Origin: Pseudoalteromonas citrea
GTDB lineage: Bacteria > Pseudomonadota > Gammaproteobacteria > Enterobacterales > Alteromonadaceae
Direction: 5' to 3'
DNA: 64,000 nt
NCBI RefSeq assembly: GCF_000238375.3
Contig: NZ_AHBZ03000016.1
Span: forward strand, 1 to 64,000
The notes under the pieces are model-generated. The model had not been told where the DNA came from and did not search any database. It saw only the letters and a list, made by a program, of their open reading frames with translations. Within the stretch, counting starts at the first letter, position 1, and each line of letters begins with the position of its first letter. Below are positions 41,733 to 51,907 of this stretch, piece by piece. A program made the position numbers and the translations under genes.

Positions 41733-44210
41733 ATGGATCACAGCGCACATAACAAACTTATCTCTTTTATCTGGTCAATTGCTGACGACTGCTTGCGTGA
41801 TGTATACGTACGTGGTAAATACCGTGACGTAATTTTACCTATGGTAGTATTACGCCGTTTAGATACCTTACTTGAGCCCACTAAAAAAGCGGTGCTTGAT
41901 GAAGTTAAGTTTCAAGTTGAGGAAATGGAAGCAACAGAGCTTGATGATGCGCCGTTAATTGATGCCGCAGGTTATGTGTTTTACAACACCTCTAAATGGA
42001 CATTAACCAGTATTAAAGAAACCGCAACTAATAACCGCCAAATTATTTTGGCGAATATTGAAGAATACCTAAACGGTTTCAGCGCCAACGTTAAAGAAAT
42101 TATCGAATGCTTTAACCTAAAATCTCAATTTCAACATATGGCAGGTAAAGATGTACTACTTGATGTATTAGAAAAGTTTGTTTCACCAACTATAAACCTA
42201 ACACCTGATGAAGTTGAAGATCCTGAAGGTAATAAACTGCCAGCCTTAAGTAATTTAGGTATGGGTTATGTGTTTGAAGAGTTGATCCGTAAATTTAATG
42301 AAGACAACAACGAAGAGGCCGGTGAACACTTTACCCCACGTGAAGTAATTGAGTTAATGACTCACCTTGTATTTGATCCTATCAAATCCGATTTACCACT
42401 AACACTTACTGTTTATGATCCTGCTTGTGGTAGTGGCGGTATGCTTACCGAAACGCAAAACTTTATTAATGAAAACTACCCAGTAGAAAACACCACCCGC
42501 GATATTAATTTATACGGTAAAGAAATCAACGACGAAACCTACGCTATTTGTAAGTCAGACATGATGATCAAAGGCAACGATCCTAAAAACATCAAAGTAG
42601 GCTCAACCCTTTCTACTGATGAGTTTGCCGGTCAACGCTTTGATTTTTGTTTATCAAACCCGCCGTACGGCAAAAGCTGGGCAAGTGAGCAAAAGCATAT
42701 TAAAGAAGGCTCAGACGTTATCGACTCACGCTTTCAGGTCGTGTTAAAAGATTACTGGGGTAACTTACCAAAAGAAGGCTTTGTTGATGCCACGCCACGC
42801 TCATCAGACGGCCAATTACTGTTCTTAATGGAAATGGTTAGCAAGATGAAATCAATTGCTACCAGCCCGTTAGGCTCTCGTATTGCCTCTGTTCATAACG
42901 GCTCAAGTTTATTTACCGGTGATGCAGGCTCTGGCGAAAGTAACATTCGCCGCTACATTATCGAAAACGATATGCTCGATGCCATAGTACAGCTTCCTAA
43001 TAACCTATTTTATAACACAGGTATCACGACCTATATTTGGTTACTGAATAATAGCAAACCAGACCAGCGCAAAGGCAAGGTACAACTGATTGACGCTAGC
43101 TTGTTGTTTAAAAAGCTGCGTAAAAACTTAGGGAATAAAAACTGTGAGTTTTCACCAGAGCATATTACTGAAATTACCCAAACCTATCTTGATGCAGCAA
43201 GTGTCGAACGCCAATTGACGCAAGAGAAAGGTCCAACAGGCATTGCAGCCAAAGTATTTAATAATGATGATTTTGGTTACTACAAAGTAAATATTGAACG
43301 CCCAGATAGACGCAGCGCTCAGTTTAAAGACGACCTTATTGCACCACTGCGTTTTGATAAAACCCTTCGTGAACCAATGGAGCACCTTTACGTTGAATAT
43401 GGCGACAAGGTTTATCAAGCTGACTTTTTTACAGCTGACAATAAAGCGATGGAAAAGGACGTTATTGCTTGGTGTGAAGATAACGACATCAACTTAAACG
43501 CTAAAGCGAAAGCTAAGTTGCTCGCAACTGATACTTGGCTTAACGGTAAATTATTGGTCGAGCTTGCAAACAAACTTGCTGAAACCATTATCGCAGAGTA
43601 CAACGACTACAACCTGTTTAAAGCTGATGTCGAAGCCCAATTCAAACAGATTTCAGCTGACGTGCTAGCAGACATTAAACCAAATAAACGCAAAGCTTTT
43701 TACATTACAGTGGTTAATGCTATGAGTTGGTACGACGAAAATGCTGAAAAAGTCATTAAGAAAGTGGTTAAATTCAAACAAGACAAACTAGATGAGTTAT
43801 TACATCACTTAGGCTGTGAACAAGCTGGCTCTTTATCTGAGGTGATGGCTGACTTTGGTTATTACGCTATTGAAGATAAAAAACTAGAATTCACCACTTA
43901 TGAATCAAATTCTGATTTACGTGATGCTGAATCTGTACCGCTAACTTACAACGAAGGTAATGATAGCGATAACTCTGAAATTCACCAATATTTCCTTGAT
44001 GAAGTACAACCACATGTTTCTGAAGCGTGGATAAACCTAGATAGCACCAAAATTGGTTATGAAATTAGCTTCAATAAATACTTTTACCAACATAAGCCAT
44101 TGCGAGCAATGGATGAAGTAGCAACCGATATTATCAACCTTGAGCAAAAAGCCGAAGGCTTAATTGCTGATATTCTTGGTGTTGATATTGCTAAAGTACA
44201 TGGAGCGTAG
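41733..44210 (+). CDS. hsdM: Type I restriction-modification methyltransferase subunit
   Basis: The 825-residue protein has an N-terminal HsdM helical domain, then the N6-adenine methylase motifs: motif I YDPACGSGGML (about residue 229) and motif IV SNPPYGKSW (about 309). The AGEHFTPREVIELM segment before motif I is typical. It is longer than the usual 500-550 residues, with about 250 extra C-terminal residues; long HsdM forms like this exist. A TAGGAAA ribosome site precedes the ATG. It modifies the site set by HsdS and is needed for cutting with HsdR. hsdS follows after 2 bases. Confidence 0.94.
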   Translation: MDHSAHNKLISFIWSIADDCLRDVYVRGKYRDVILPMVVLRRLDTLLEPTKKAVLDEVKFQVEEMEATELDDAPLIDAAGYVFYNTSKWTLTSIKETATNNRQIILANIEEYLNGFSANVKEIIECFNLKSQFQHMAGKDVLLDVLEKFVSPTINLTPDEVEDPEGNKLPALSNLGMGYVFEELIRKFNEDNNEEAGEHFTPREVIELMTHLVFDPIKSDLPLTLTVYDPACGSGGMLTETQNFINENYPVENTTRDINLYGKEINDETYAICKSDMMIKGNDPKNIKVGSTLSTDEFAGQRFDFCLSNPPYGKSWASEQKHIKEGSDVIDSRFQVVLKDYWGNLPKEGFVDATPRSSDGQLLFLMEMVSKMKSIATSPLGSRIASVHNGSSLFTGDAGSGESNIRRYIIENDMLDAIVQLPNNLFYNTGITTYIWLLNNSKPDQRKGKVQLIDASLLFKKLRKNLGNKNCEFSPEHITEITQTYLDAASVERQLTQEKGPTGIAAKVFNNDDFGYYKVNIERPDRRSAQFKDDLIAPLRFDKTLREPMEHLYVEYGDKVYQADFFTADNKAMEKDVIAWCEDNDINLNAKAKAKLLATDTWLNGKLLVELANKLAETIIAEYNDYNLFKADVEAQFKQISADVLADIKPNKRKAFYITVVNAMSWYDENAEKVIKKVVKFKQDKLDELLHHLGCEQAGSLSEVMADFGYYAIEDKKLEFTTYESNSDLRDAESVPLTYNEGNDSDNSEIHQYFLDEVQPHVSEAWINLDSTKIGYEISFNKYFYQHKPLRAMDEVATDIINLEQKAEGLIADILGVDIAKVHGA

Positions 44211-44212
44211 TT

Positions 44213-45514
44213 ATGGGTGAACTAACGACTATGCCTAAGTATGAGGCATATAAAAATTCTGGAGTAGAATGGTTAGGAATTGTGCCTAAACATTGGGATT
44301 TAACTCGAATTGCTACACGGTTTGAAGAAAGAAGAACAAAGGTTTCTGATAAAGATTTTCCTCCTTTATCAGTAACAAAAAATGGTGTTGTGCCTCAGTT
44401 ATCTAATGCTGCGAAAAGTAATGACGGTGATAATCGAAAGCTAGTAAGAAATGGCGATTTTGTAATCAATAGTCGTTCAGATAGAAAAGGGTCTAGTGGC
44501 GTAGCTGATCGTGATGGTTCTGTTTCATTGATAAACATTGTAATGGAACCCAAAAATATAGTTCCTAAGTATTGTGAGTATTTATTAAAAAGTTACAACT
44601 TCATTGAAGAGTTTTACCGTATGGGGCACGGTATAGTCGCTGATTTATGGACTACTCGATATGATGAAATGAAAGCTGTGATCATCAGTATACCACCAAT
44701 ACCAGAACAAACAGCTATTGCCAACTTTCTCGATAAAAAAACAGCACAGATTGATGAAGCGATAGCCATCAAAGAAAAGCAAATTGAGCTGTTAAAAGAA
44801 CGCAAGCAAATCATCATCCAACAAGCGGTTACTCAAGGCTTGAACCCTAAAGCTCTAATGAAAGATTCAGGCGTCGATTGGATTGGTGAAATACCTGAGC
44901 ATTGGGAAGTAAAGAAGATTAAGTATCTCACTAAAATATTTAGAGGCAAGTTTACTCACCGACCTAGAAATGATCCTGCTATGTACGATGGTGAATATCC
45001 GTTCTTTCAAACTGGAGATGTTGCTCGTGCTGGAAAGTATTTATCAAAATATAGACAAACCCTTAATGAAAGAGGTTTACAAGTATCAACTTTAATTCCA
45101 AAAGGCACTGTTGTTATTACTATTGCGGCTAATATTGGAGATGTTTCAATATTAGATCTAGACGCCTGTTTTCCTGATAGCATCGTAGGTTTCAGCCCAA
45201 AAAAAGGAGTCGTTCGAGACTTTTTGTATTATGCACTTGGTAATATGAAGCAACAGTTTATGGATTCATCGATTAAAAATACTCAGATGAATTTAAATGT
45301 TGATCGCATAGGTAGCAACTCCTTGTGCCAACCACCATTCGAAGAACAAAACCAAATCGTTGAGTTAATTGAGAGCAAGTCAAAATCTATTGATGATGCA
45401 ATAGGTCTTCAAAAGAAACAAATAGGAAAACTCAAAGAATACAAAACCACGCTAATTAACAGTGCGGTAACAGGCAAAATTAAAGTACCTAAAGTGGATT
45501 CAGAAATTAACTAA
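44213..45514 (+). CDS. hsdS: Type I restriction-modification specificity subunit
   Basis: The 433-residue protein has two target-recognition domains, each opened by the family signature: KNSGVEWLGIVPKHWDL near residue 10 and KDSGVDWIGEIPEHWEV near 220. Each is followed by a helical spacer, with IPEQTAIANFLDKK and FEEQNQIVELIESK closing them. This is a full-length HsdS recognising a two-part DNA site; the site itself cannot be read. hsdR, its expected next neighbour, comes only after four other genes. Confidence 0.94.
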   Translation: MGELTTMPKYEAYKNSGVEWLGIVPKHWDLTRIATRFEERRTKVSDKDFPPLSVTKNGVVPQLSNAAKSNDGDNRKLVRNGDFVINSRSDRKGSSGVADRDGSVSLINIVMEPKNIVPKYCEYLLKSYNFIEEFYRMGHGIVADLWTTRYDEMKAVIISIPPIPEQTAIANFLDKKTAQIDEAIAIKEKQIELLKERKQIIIQQAVTQGLNPKALMKDSGVDWIGEIPEHWEVKKIKYLTKIFRGKFTHRPRNDPAMYDGEYPFFQTGDVARAGKYLSKYRQTLNERGLQVSTLIPKGTVVITIAANIGDVSILDLDACFPDSIVGFSPKKGVVRDFLYYALGNMKQQFMDSSIKNTQMNLNVDRIGSNSLCQPPFEEQNQIVELIESKSKSIDDAIGLQKKQIGKLKEYKTTLINSAVTGKIKVPKVDSEIN

Positions 45515-45526
45515 CAAGGAAGTGGT

Positions 45527-47095
45527 ATGTCGGTTGAAGTGGCAAGTTGTACCTTAGCGCAGTTATTCAGTAATGAAAGTATTGTTAGTGCTAATAATAC
45601 TGAAATTCATGGCGAATTAGCTATACCTGAATATCAGCGCCCTTATCGTTGGGGTGAAGTGCAAATAAAAAAACTGTTAAGTGATTATCAGCTTTTTTTA
45701 ACTGATCTAGCACAAAGTGACACTGCTTACGGTTATTACCTAGGCAGTGTTATTTTGCACCAGTCAGCTGAAAATGGTCAGTTAAATATTATTGATGGTC
45801 AGCAACGCTTAACCACTTTAGCATTGATTGCCTATGTACAATATTTAGCTAACACGCCTAATGGGCAAGTTGAGCTTAGCCCTTTTGAATTATCGCTTAG
45901 CTACGACTCACCAGAATCGCAACAACAAATCATCAAAAACCTGACTTGGTTACAGGAGTGGCTACAAAGCAATGCTAGCCATATAGTCACATTTGATGCT
46001 AATAAAATAAACTTAACGCTGGTTGTTACACGCTCAGAAGACGATGCCTATCGCTTTTTCGAAACCCAGAATACAGGTGGGGTAAGGCTAAGTGGCCCAG
46101 ACATTATAAAAGCACATCACCTTAGAGCCATTGCACGACAAAGCCAAAATGAGTTTGCTGCTAAATGGGAAGCATTAGGCGATTTAAACCCAGTTGTTGG
46201 TTCATTAGTTAAAGGGCGCTACTGGCAAAAACTGTATAACCGTAATGTACCTTCTCATCGTCAACCGCATTTAGTAAGAAGTGCTGTAGTCAATGAGCTT
46301 GGAGAAACTACGGGCAAGGGTGATGACATAGCCTTTGGTCGGTTTGAGCGAGCATATTTACCTGATGGTGGTCAAATAGATAAACAAGCACAACAAGGTT
46401 ATGAACTAAGACAGCCATTAAATAGTGGTATTAATACCATTCACTACTTAAGCTATTTTGAACAATTAAGAAGCAAATACTTAACCAGTCTAGTTAAAAA
46501 CAATAAGGTCAAAAACAAAAAGATAACTGCAAAAACTTCCGTTCAAGCGTTAAATCAAGGAGAAAATACCCTTGTACGCTTTTCTCACTTTTATCAAAAC
46601 CTGATCTGCGAACTTGACGGTTGTAGCTATGTAAAAGGGTTATACGATACTGCACTGCTTATTTACATTAGCCAATTTGGCGAACAGCAATTAGACATAG
46701 CTGCGAAGAAACTGTTTCGGGTTATCTACTCCCCAAGAGTAAGCAATCAAAAAGCGGTGAGAGAAAACTCTATATCAGCGTTTGTCCGTGATAACCCTGT
46801 ACTTGACTGGATTGCAGCCAGTTATACACCAAACATGTGTTTCGATTACTTAGATCGTTTTAGCTTTAAAGCTGACCCCGCCAACTTAGCCGTTGATAAA
46901 AACAGTGTAAAAAAACGCTTTATAATTAACGTATTAAAGCATTTTGGAATAGAGGTAATTGAAGGTGGCTCAGCTCAAGCACTTGCTAACACTTATACCG
47001 CAGGGTTGGATGCTTATATCCTTCCTTTAGGCACTGAAACAGTAGCTGCGAATCAGATGAGCATGCGCAAAAATAATGGAGAGCAACATGGGTAA
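45527..47095 (+). CDS. DUF262 protein without nuclease domain (GmrS-like)
   Basis: The 522-residue protein has the DUF262 marks: IPEYQRPYRWGEVQIKKLL and NIIDGQQRLTTLALIAYVQ. DUF262 is a ParB-like nucleotide-hydrolysing fold, found in GmrSD type IV restriction enzymes that cut modified phage DNA. The C-terminal half shows no DUF1524 His-Asn nuclease motif. It lies 12 bases after hsdS and overlaps the next gene by 8 bases, so it likely works with the second, nuclease-bearing DUF262 protein. Confidence 0.85.
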   Translation: MSVEVASCTLAQLFSNESIVSANNTEIHGELAIPEYQRPYRWGEVQIKKLLSDYQLFLTDLAQSDTAYGYYLGSVILHQSAENGQLNIIDGQQRLTTLALIAYVQYLANTPNGQVELSPFELSLSYDSPESQQQIIKNLTWLQEWLQSNASHIVTFDANKINLTLVVTRSEDDAYRFFETQNTGGVRLSGPDIIKAHHLRAIARQSQNEFAAKWEALGDLNPVVGSLVKGRYWQKLYNRNVPSHRQPHLVRSAVVNELGETTGKGDDIAFGRFERAYLPDGGQIDKQAQQGYELRQPLNSGINTIHYLSYFEQLRSKYLTSLVKNNKVKNKKITAKTSVQALNQGENTLVRFSHFYQNLICELDGCSYVKGLYDTALLIYISQFGEQQLDIAAKKLFRVIYSPRVSNQKAVRENSISAFVRDNPVLDWIAASYTPNMCFDYLDRFSFKADPANLAVDKNSVKKRFIINVLKHFGIEVIEGGSAQALANTYTAGLDAYILPLGTETVAANQMSMRKNNGEQHG

Positions 47096-49142
47096 TGTAT
47101 TTACAGATGAAGCTAATGCAAAAGGATGTCAGGTGACACAACATCATGTTGAAACACAAGTGCTCACGTTAAATTACATTCAAAGCAATGAATATCAATT
47201 TAGTATTCCAAGTTATCAGCGTCCCTATGTTTGGCCAGATGAAGCTGTATTAAAGCTATTTAAAGATATAAATGATGCTCGTGTTGCAAAAGAGCCTAAT
47301 TACTTTATTGGTACGGTGCTTACTTCAATAGAGCAAGATGAAGATGGTAATAGTATTTATGAGCTAATTGATGGGCAGCAACGCACCACTACGTTAATGC
47401 TTATTGCGCTTGCCTTTAAAATGGCAAAAGTTGATTCAGCTATTGCCGGTATTGCGGCTTTTAAAAAGCAACCGAGACTGCAATTTACTATTCGTGATCA
47501 AGTTCAACACTTATTAGGTAGTTTAGCTGGCTTAGATGATTATGTATTTCCAGGGCTAGAAGCCATTGGTGAAAACCCATATTTAAAACGCATATATGCA
47601 GCGTTACAAGTTTTAGAGCAACAAGTTAAAGCGCTTGAATATGAGGATCGTATTTTATTAGGTGATTATATTTTTAATCATGTGCAATGGGTGAATAATA
47701 TTGTACCTCAGCAAATGGATTTAAATCGCTTATTTGCCACCATGAATACAGCCGGTATACAGCTAGAACAGGCTGATATTTTAAAATCAAAACTGCTTAA
47801 ACAGGTTTCTACCGATAAGCCTTTATTCGATGCTATGTGGTTAGCATGTGAACACATGGAAAATTACTTTGAGCGCAATGTTCGTAAAGTGTTTCCTAAC
47901 GCTCCGTGGAATGATATTAAATCAGAACATTTAGCTTGTTTTGATGAAGCGTTATTTGTGAAAAATTCAGGTAGTACTGCGCATAAGCAGGGCTTAACCA
48001 TTTTGCAGTTAGCAGAGCAATTGAAAGCAAGTGCAGCGGACACAGATAAAAACATTGATGCTAGTACAAACACGGATCATGGCAACGAGCAGGATTCTGG
48101 TATCTACGATTTAGAAACCGAAACCGTTTATTGTCGCCCAATTATTAGTTTTCCATTATTACTTATCCACGCTTATCGCATCTATTTAGCTAACCGTGCT
48201 GTTGCGTTAGGCGATGGTACAGACGATGTTATTCCTCGAGTGCATGCTGACAAGTTACTAGAAACCTTTGAACCACTGACCAAGGCCAGTGAAGACGAAG
48301 TAAAAGAATTCATCAAAACCTTGTGGCAAGTACGTTATCAGTTTGACCGTTGGGTGGTTAAGTGGGTAGAGCGTGACGATAGTGATGATGAACAGTTACG
48401 TTTAACGTACCTGACAAGAAGTGAATCAAGTGGAAAACAGTACATTAACCGTACTCAAAAAGAGTTAAACGAATTAGTGATGCTGCAAAGTGTGCGTAAC
48501 TTTACTGGTGAACGCAGTGCTCAGTATTGGATCACGCCTTTCATCGCAGGCTTGATGAAAGATAATATAACTGAAGATTCACAAGCTATAGCCTTGCTTG
48601 AGAAAATTGATAACGATTTATCATTGGCTGGTGAGTCGGAAACTCAAAAAACAGCTAGCTTCAAACAAGCAAAACAACAGCAACCTGAAGTAAATTCTTG
48701 GCAAGCAAACGTTGATTATTTTGCCCAAGCGAGAGGTACTAGTTTTGAACATTATTGGTTTCAAAAACTAGAATATATATTATGGAAACAAGAGCCAGAT
48801 AGGCAGCTAGAGCAGTTTAAAAAATACCGTATAACGGCTAAGAACTCTGTTGAGCACGTATATCCTCAGCATGAAGAGCATCAAAACATGTTGGAACGAG
48901 ACTTCTTAGATGCATTTGGTAATTTAGTTTTATTAAGTCCAGGTGAAAACTCGTCATACAGCAATCAAGCGGTTAAGAAGAAGTTGGTTGATTTTGAAGC
49001 TAAGCCACAATATGACTCTTTAAAATTAAAAGCCATGTTCAAATTATTAAAAGAACAAAACGATTGGCAAGAAACACAAATAAGACAGCATCAAAAAGAG
49101 ATGTTAAGTGCTTTAGCAGCGCATTATGGTGACAAGGAGTAA
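47088..49142 (+). CDS. DUF262-DUF1524 protein (GmrSD-like nuclease)
   Basis: The 684-residue protein has an N-terminal DUF262 (IPSYQRPYVWPDEAVLKLF, then YELIDGQQRTTTLMLI) and a C-terminal DUF1524 nuclease (NSVEHVYPQH, then FGNLVLLSPGENSSYSNQ), the His-Me finger type of GmrD. So it has both halves of a GmrSD enzyme and could cut DNA, perhaps modified phage DNA. I chose the ATG at 47088 because GGAGAG lies 5 bases before it; the upstream ATG (47076) adds four residues. The next gene starts 2 bases after its stop. Confidence 0.88.
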   Translation: MGNVFTDEANAKGCQVTQHHVETQVLTLNYIQSNEYQFSIPSYQRPYVWPDEAVLKLFKDINDARVAKEPNYFIGTVLTSIEQDEDGNSIYELIDGQQRTTTLMLIALAFKMAKVDSAIAGIAAFKKQPRLQFTIRDQVQHLLGSLAGLDDYVFPGLEAIGENPYLKRIYAALQVLEQQVKALEYEDRILLGDYIFNHVQWVNNIVPQQMDLNRLFATMNTAGIQLEQADILKSKLLKQVSTDKPLFDAMWLACEHMENYFERNVRKVFPNAPWNDIKSEHLACFDEALFVKNSGSTAHKQGLTILQLAEQLKASAADTDKNIDASTNTDHGNEQDSGIYDLETETVYCRPIISFPLLLIHAYRIYLANRAVALGDGTDDVIPRVHADKLLETFEPLTKASEDEVKEFIKTLWQVRYQFDRWVVKWVERDDSDDEQLRLTYLTRSESSGKQYINRTQKELNELVMLQSVRNFTGERSAQYWITPFIAGLMKDNITEDSQAIALLEKIDNDLSLAGESETQKTASFKQAKQQQPEVNSWQANVDYFAQARGTSFEHYWFQKLEYILWKQEPDRQLEQFKKYRITAKNSVEHVYPQHEEHQNMLERDFLDAFGNLVLLSPGENSSYSNQAVKKKLVDFEAKPQYDSLKLKAMFKLLKEQNDWQETQIRQHQKEMLSALAAHYGDKE

Positions 49143-49144
49143 CT

Positions 49145-51907
49145 ATGGGATTTAAAGCCTTTAGAGGGAGCGCATTTAACCACAGTCATGAGAACCAAGC
49201 GTTTAATGCTTTGCATGACATGCTGCAAGCTGAGTGGGATGAACGTGATGATCAGTTATATTTGTTCGGTAACTTTTTTGTTGCAGGCAAAGAGTTTGAT
49301 GCATTAATCGTTAAGAATAATGCGATCATTGTTATCGATTTTAAAAATTTTGGCGGTGAGCTAACATTTTCTGAAAATGGCCCTTGGTACTGTGATGATG
49401 TTGTTGTTAAAGGCGGTAACAGTCGAAATCCATTTTTACAGCTTCGCAGCAATAAGTTTGCTCTACTCGATTACATAAAAAGCGGGCATATTGAAATTCA
49501 ATCTAAACCAAACCTTGGTCATATAGCGGGTTTAGTGATGTTTCATCAACCAATAGAAATAGATGATACTCAGATACCACAACAAATTAAAAGTTGGTTT
49601 CATATATGTGACTTAAGTAAAGCTATTCGAACAATTGACGGTATAGCAAGCGCAGAGATTGATATGTCTTTGCATGAGCTTAATATGATTGCTGATGCTT
49701 TTGCCGCGCCTGAATACTTCCCTGATGGTAAGCCTGTTACTAGAGCAATATCTGTTGATCCTGATACCTCATTCGAAACTGAATTTACGCGTATTGGGTT
49801 TCAAAAAGCAGCCTTAGAACAAGCAGAGCGATGGTTAACATCCGATATATGTGCTTTGGTTTTGAAAGGCATGTCTAGCACGGGTAAACGAACCTTAGTT
49901 AGAGAAATAATTAAGCGAATAGAGAATAAAAATAAGAGTTTGTTGCTCTTGACCCCGAATGCGCGTATTGCGAATAAATATACGGAGATGGGGCTTGGAG
50001 AATTTAACTCAATATATCAAGTACTCTACAGCAGTAAGAGTGATGGAGTAGTTAAGAAATCAAATGGTGTTGAGTTAGCTAAGCACCCAGTGATTCTTAC
50101 TAGCGAACAAGTTAAAGACAAAGTTTTGGTTGTTGTTGAGTCGCATTTAATTAGCAATAGTTACTATGACATGGATAATGCGATTTTTGGGTCAGGTCAT
50201 ATGGTTAATGATCTATTAACTGCGTTTGAGAATAATCCGCCCAAATTACTTTTGGTGGGCGACCCATATCAATTATCTCGTGGCGACCTAGACCAATGTT
50301 TGCTATCTGGTCAGGCTATTCGAGACAAAGAATTAACGATTGACGAAGCATTTTTAGAACAACAGATCGAGTCTGATCCTAAAGAGTTACATGACTTTCA
50401 GTTTGAAATTGCACAACAGATGCAACACAAACACTTTAATAAACTGCCTAATGCAGATAGTGAAGTCGTATCACAGATAGAAAATAGTCCGACAATTGGG
50501 ACTGATATTACATCAGGGCGCTATCACGGTGTTTATTTAACAGCATTGAATGATATGGCTCAGAAAATCAATTTTGCCGCTAAGCAAAAAGTTCTTAAAC
50601 AAGCCAACCCTTATGTTCTAAATGCTGGAGATCTCATTGATTTCCACACTAGTACTCCAGTTAACAATCCACTCAATAGCAACACTGAAATCGAGCCAAG
50701 CAATGATTGGGTACATTCAGGAGAAATAGCTACCGTTACTTCTGTTGAAGAAAAGATTGATACCATTGAACTGTCACTAAAAGGCCGCGATAAGCCGTCA
50801 GTTGTGCGTATAGGTTATTTGAGTTGCCGAGTGCCAAGCTTAGGTGATGTGAACGTTTCTTACATTATTGATTATTTACATGCAGAAAAGCCGGAATTAA
50901 GTACTGATCAAATGTTAGTGCTAAGCATTAAAGCAAGAGAGCAAGCTGTCGAAGCATTTAAAGGGCTTAAAGGTAAATTAGACAGCATCAATGACAAGAA
51001 ATCTGATGAATATCGATCAGAGAAGAAAAAGTATTCTGAATTAATACAAAATCATATCGCCCATAGTCCTTTATTAAATGCGGCTAGAATTAGATATGCA
51101 TACGCCATGACGGTACATAGAGCGCAAGGAAGGCAATGGAATTTAGTTTATTTGGATGCTAGTAGAGGCCCTAGTGGTGACTCTATTACCAATGATGGTT
51201 TTTTTAGGTTTTTATATACAGCAAGTATGTCTGCTGAAAATGGTTTGAAGTTACTCAAGTACCCTAAATTAACTCCGCTATACCAGACCCAATTCATTCC
51301 AAACAACAATTGTAAAATTGGAATATTCCCTGTAAGTAAAGGTTTTAACTATCAAATTCCTGAACAAACAGAATTAGAAAAGTTCAATTACCCTGTTGGA
51401 ATGAATACTGATGTAGTTGAGCTTAAAGCAATTTGTTTTTCGGTTTCAAATTGTTTGAGTAACTCTTCGTGGCGAATAAGCGAATTAAAGCAGCATAGCT
51501 ATCAAGAGCTTTATACTTTTGAGCACAGTACAGGTAAGAAAGTTCGTGTTCGATTTACCTATGACAAAAATATTAAAGTCAAAACATTAGCTTTTCCTGA
51601 TGAGTCAAAAGAGCCGAGTTTAAGCGAAGAGTTAAAAACACTCTTAGCAAGCGAAATAACTTTTGATGAATCTAGACTAAATACGGCTCTACAATCACTT
51701 CGAAATTTTGTGGAAGAATTAGGTTTCGAAGTAGTTGACGCAAAGCGTTCAGGTGACTGGGAGATGCAAGTTCTTTGCGCGAAAGGTAATGAGGCCATTC
51801 AACTTAAAACTTGGGTCGTAAAAACTGGATTACTATCAAAAATAATGCCTGAAAAAGCGACTTCTGAAGAGGTTATAGTTCTTTTTAAGGAAGCTTTAAA
51901 TGAGTAG
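49145..51907 (+). CDS. NERD-domain SF1-like helicase
   Basis: The 920-residue protein begins with a NERD nuclease-like domain (about 1-120): EFDALIVKNNAIIVIDFKNF has the D...DxK pattern of PD-(D/E)xK nucleases. A helicase part follows: a Walker A variant LKGMSSTGKRTLVREI (about 240), a Walker B-like VVVESHL, LLLVGDPYQLSRGD, and near residue 650 YAMTVHRAQGRQWN, the UvrD/RecD-type motif. The C-terminal about 170 residues look like a separate domain. It probably unwinds and cuts DNA. It overlaps the next gene by 8 bases. Confidence 0.85.
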   Translation: MGFKAFRGSAFNHSHENQAFNALHDMLQAEWDERDDQLYLFGNFFVAGKEFDALIVKNNAIIVIDFKNFGGELTFSENGPWYCDDVVVKGGNSRNPFLQLRSNKFALLDYIKSGHIEIQSKPNLGHIAGLVMFHQPIEIDDTQIPQQIKSWFHICDLSKAIRTIDGIASAEIDMSLHELNMIADAFAAPEYFPDGKPVTRAISVDPDTSFETEFTRIGFQKAALEQAERWLTSDICALVLKGMSSTGKRTLVREIIKRIENKNKSLLLLTPNARIANKYTEMGLGEFNSIYQVLYSSKSDGVVKKSNGVELAKHPVILTSEQVKDKVLVVVESHLISNSYYDMDNAIFGSGHMVNDLLTAFENNPPKLLLVGDPYQLSRGDLDQCLLSGQAIRDKELTIDEAFLEQQIESDPKELHDFQFEIAQQMQHKHFNKLPNADSEVVSQIENSPTIGTDITSGRYHGVYLTALNDMAQKINFAAKQKVLKQANPYVLNAGDLIDFHTSTPVNNPLNSNTEIEPSNDWVHSGEIATVTSVEEKIDTIELSLKGRDKPSVVRIGYLSCRVPSLGDVNVSYIIDYLHAEKPELSTDQMLVLSIKAREQAVEAFKGLKGKLDSINDKKSDEYRSEKKKYSELIQNHIAHSPLLNAARIRYAYAMTVHRAQGRQWNLVYLDASRGPSGDSITNDGFFRFLYTASMSAENGLKLLKYPKLTPLYQTQFIPNNNCKIGIFPVSKGFNYQIPEQTELEKFNYPVGMNTDVVELKAICFSVSNCLSNSSWRISELKQHSYQELYTFEHSTGKKVRVRFTYDKNIKVKTLAFPDESKEPSLSEELKTLLASEITFDESRLNTALQSLRNFVEELGFEVVDAKRSGDWEMQVLCAKGNEAIQLKTWVVKTGLLSKIMPEKATSEEVIVLFKEALNE

